From Pontederia crassipes (taxonomy: Eukaryota; Streptophyta; Magnoliopsida; Commelinales; Pontederiaceae), in NCBI GenBank assembly GCA_030549335.1, contig CM060198.1, forward strand, positions 50,495,353 through 50,559,352: DNA of 64,000 nucleotides, given 5' to 3'. This document shows, in pieces, positions 61,601 to 64,000 of the stretch. A program made the position numbers and the translations under genes. The notes beneath the pieces were generated by a model, which saw only the letters and a list, made by a program, of their open reading frames with translations, was not told the origin of the DNA and searched no databases. How positions within the stretch are numbered: the stretch's first letter is position 1; every line of letters starts with the position of its first letter.

Positions 61601-63008
61601 TTCGAGGCATATGAAACTAAGGATAGTAAATTTACTAACCATTTCTGCTCATCTTTCTCAACCCATGCATCATTCCATGTGTGAGTGAAATCTAGAAGCA
61701 TTACCACTTGGACTAGAAGAAAAAACCCTGAACCAAATTTTGACAATGTTTCTGCAGCCAGACAATCAAATAGGAACTAAGGAGTCAGGTTCCACCTTTT
61801 CTACCAGTGTACTTGCTTTTTAACAAAGGAAAAGTCTTCATCTTTAGATTCATAAAGTTAACAATTCATACACACAAATAGAAAGAACATACATGTTTGA
61901 AAGAAGTTGTTCGTGAAATAAGTTCATAATGTAAGAATGGCAAAAAACCACAAATAACTGATGCATATCAAATTTGGCACAGAAGATTAATGCAGAAAGC
62001 ATGATACCCCTAAATCACAATTTGAAATCTTTGCACCCAGATTTATTTATATAGAGATTATTAAACCTAAATCCAACACAGGCTATGATTCATTTTTGAA
62101 TTTCGTGATGTATCCTTCTAAACCTGAAGAGATTCTTTTATTTATTTAGTTTAAATATATTTATTGAAGCAATTATGTAGGTTTTCATGTTGTTATATAC
62201 TATATAATAGCTGTTTTTTGCTGTGCCAACCAAAAGGGATGATGATATTTGGTTTGTACAAAGCTTTTAATTTTTATGGTTCCTGTGGGTGACTACATCA
62301 AGACCAATTTAGATACCAAAAGTAGAAGCAGCTTACCATAGATTGTAATGACGATATTTGGCACAAAAAACATGAGAACAATGAGCACTCCCCAAATGAC
62401 AATTTTTGCAATCCATCCACCATGATGCCATGAATCTCTCCTGTCATTCTGATCCTTGATGCCAATCATAATCACAGCTAGTATGGCAAAAAACAAGAAA
62501 TTTCCTAAACTGACACGAAGCACAGCACTGGTCTGAAACCATTCTTTTGACGGTGTATGAGTGAAAGTATTAATCCCTGCATGATTAATCACAAGTAAGG
62601 TGCCTTCTTAAGCAACAATCTTCACAGAAGCTTCATATACCAAATACATCGTTATTCAGATATTTGATAGTAAAGGAAGGAAACTTTTTAATTAACACAT
62701 CATTGAGGATGATGATCACAGGACACGCCATTCAAGTGAAAAAAACACAATTTTCAAACAACAGAAAAAGCACACCTCCGTTTAATGCTAGCAATATACA
62801 CAACAGAAAGAGCAACAACCACCAAACGGTCAAAGGACTGTCAGGTAAGATCGCACATCGATCATGCTAACCGTGTTGTGAAAAAAATTCAATTTTGTTC
62901 AGCCTCAGGTGGTCGAATTCCAAGTTCGCGGACATTTGCTAATCAATTCTGCTTCTACCACGAATCGTAACGGAAGACAGAGCAGCAAAAGAAGCGAGAG
63001 GGACGGAG

Positions 63009-63059
<51 letters not shown>

Positions 63060-63255
63060 AAAAGTACAAACATGGAATCTTCTCGAGGAGGGGGGCGGCG
63101 ACCTCGCGCAGGATCCATGAGAGGACAAGAGAGAGGGCGAAGAGGCCGCAGTAGGCGAGGCGGGCGGAGCGGCGGGAGACGCCGGCGGCCACCGAGGTGC
63201 AGAGCCCGCAGGTGCAGCTCGCACAGCACGAGGCGAGGCACGACGCTGCCCACAT
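58625..63255 (-). CDS. SERINC/TMS1 family multipass membrane protein
   Basis: Serinc-domain proteins are multipass membrane proteins, named for a proposed role in serine incorporation into lipids; plant roles are unclear. Six exons join in frame: 63072-63255, 62337-62576, 61640-61751, 61370-61544, 59148-59388 and 58625-58923, giving 416 residues. The N-terminus MWAASCLASCCASCTCGLC is the family's Cys-rich start. Further marks are REVAAPLLEKIPW, THTPSKEWFQTSAVLRVSLG, DFTHTWNDAWVEKDEQKW, YCAYLCYSGLSSEPRDYECN and the end DVGWTSVWVRICTEWATAALYIW. About ten hydrophobic segments are visible. Five introns have the expected phases. Intron 5 needs a GC donor (CAG|GCAAGT); the other four are GT-AG. A (CT)n tract begins about 14 bases inside intron 1. 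Confidence 0.93.
60120..60154 (+). repeat. Micro-insertion H (short, less certain)
   Basis: AACATTCTTGACT (60120-60132) and AACATTCTTGGCT (60142-60154) match at 12 of 13 positions around TGCTAAAAA. It is in SERINC intron 4. The insert is only 9 bases, so coincidence is harder to exclude. Confidence 0.45.
60725..61205. mobile_element. Inverted-repeat MITE in SERINC intron 4
   Basis: The 481-bp element is a near-palindrome. Its left arm starts ATCACCCCTAAACTATCACG and its right arm ends with the inverse. About 200 bases of each arm pair at roughly 90% by eye, around a loop of about 60-70 bases (near 60950-61005). No coding is present. Possible flanking similarity (TTTATGG on both sides) is too weak to define a target duplication. 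Confidence 0.8.
63007..63058. repeat. GA/CT microsatellite at the start of SERINC intron 1
   Basis: About 26 GA units on the plus strand (CT in the transcript) begin about 14 bases downstream of the exon 1 donor at 63071. The tract is long enough to be length-variable. Confidence 0.9.
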
Positions 63256-64000
63256 GGTTGCCGGAATGATCCGATCAAAGCGGCGGCGGGGACGACGACG
63301 GTGACCAGTTGCTACTTCTCGAACGCCTCCGTGTCCACGGCTCCCGCTTAGATGAGGCCAACGGAGGACAACGAATTAATAAAACTTTTTGTTCCTTTCT
63401 TGATCTGTCTTTTCCATTTAATTATTATTCATCGATTTAGCAAAATTGGAGCCACAAAACTAAACTATTTTTAATATATCAACTATTTTAATATTTTTTT
63501 TATTTCTTGAAGGGAAAAATATTATAAATTGTAACAAAAATATCCATAAAATAAAATATTTTTAATATATCAAATATTTAATATTTTTCTCGTCTAATTT
63601 TTTGAAGGAAAAAATATTATAAAATTTTATAAAAAATATTCATAACGGTGACAAGTATGAGAATACTTATGCATGAAGAAAAATCAATGTATGGAAACGG
63701 CATGGATAATGACTTGAAAAGAATCTTATGTCAATGTAAATTTCATAGGTTTTCAATTACAAATTTTACCCCTTAAAAAGAGTAAAAAATGATTTTGAAT
63801 ATCATAAATGGAATATCGAATTTTAATTCAGTTTATTTGATGATTATACGTTGTGGTCAAGCTCATTACTTAACCGATAGGATAGATTAGGACGTGGTTA
63901 TAAAATTAATACAATAAGAAATTAATTAATAAGTTGAAAATTATAGAGCAATATAATATTAATAATCAATTTTCCGCACCGAAGAAAATAATCATGGTAA
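63256..64000. other. SERINC 5' flank and AT-rich end of the window
   Basis: The first 100 bases are GC-rich and probably leader. Further right, a unit of about 98 bp containing TTTTTAATATATCAA and GAAAAATATTATAAA is repeated twice in diverged form (about 63462-63650). No gene is seen to the window's end. Confidence 0.5.

Noticed and set aside
1-64000. CRISPR arrays, rRNA or tRNA genes
   Set aside because: I saw none on reading. The repeats present are transposon-derived or microsatellite. A tRNA could be missed without a covariance search.

Overview
The window is plant nuclear DNA. Genes are spliced with GT-AG introns, spacers are AT-rich, and many elements of plant transposon families are present. 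The intronless PPR and GATL genes are very GC-rich at their 5' ends, and the PPR gene becomes much more AT-rich towards its 3' end. That gradient is typical of commelinid monocots. A member of the Zingiberales (banana/ensete type) is my guess, but nothing here proves it.

Seven host genes can be read with confidence. They are the 5' half of an mRNA-capping enzyme (minus, running off the left edge), a methionine sulfoxide reductase B (minus, about 15.0-17.2 kb), a GATL-type GT8 glycosyltransferase (minus, about 34.5-35.6 kb), a PLS-DYW pentatricopeptide protein related to At5g15340 (plus, 37.8-39.8 kb), a MATH-BTB/BPM adaptor for CUL3 ligases (plus, 42.8-47.8 kb), a membrane-anchored RLK/Pelle kinase related to At3g58690 (plus, 49.9-52.7 kb) and a SERINC/TMS1 membrane protein (minus, 58.6-63.3 kb). 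These are ordinary single-copy-type genes. Nothing indicates an operon or a shared pathway. Weaker gene-like pieces lie at 11.3-14.1 kb, 18.4-18.8 kb, 19.25-19.44 kb (similar to the start of NSRP1/DUF2040 proteins) and 20.1-20.4 kb.

The interval from 20.7 to 34.1 kb is a transposon graveyard. It holds a Tourist-like MITE, an AT-rich stretch of degenerate repeats ending in a Helitron-like hairpin plus CTAG, a GC-rich palindromic minisatellite, and a 7.8-kb non-autonomous LTR element. The LTR element carries a nested hAT element with a perfect 8-bp target duplication and a CACTA terminus. It appears to have landed in the terminal repeat of an older TIR element, whose last bases reappear on its far side. 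A second hAT element lies at 9.5-10.7 kb and a foldback element beside it at 10.7-11.1 kb. A LINE sits in a capping-enzyme intron. A SINE with a 34-bp duplication lies at 41.3-41.5 kb, two TIR elements with captured-looking GC-rich interiors lie at 54.6-56.4 kb, and a 0.48-kb inverted-repeat MITE sits in a SERINC intron.

The most unusual signal is a set of extremely short insertions (about 9-28 bases). Most have a pyrimidine-rich head and an oligo(A) tail, and each is flanked by a 13-19 bp direct repeat. They look like miniature retroposons with almost no body. Other points of note are an apparently identical 484-bp tandem duplication that copies part of a kinase exon, and a GC-AG intron in the SERINC gene.
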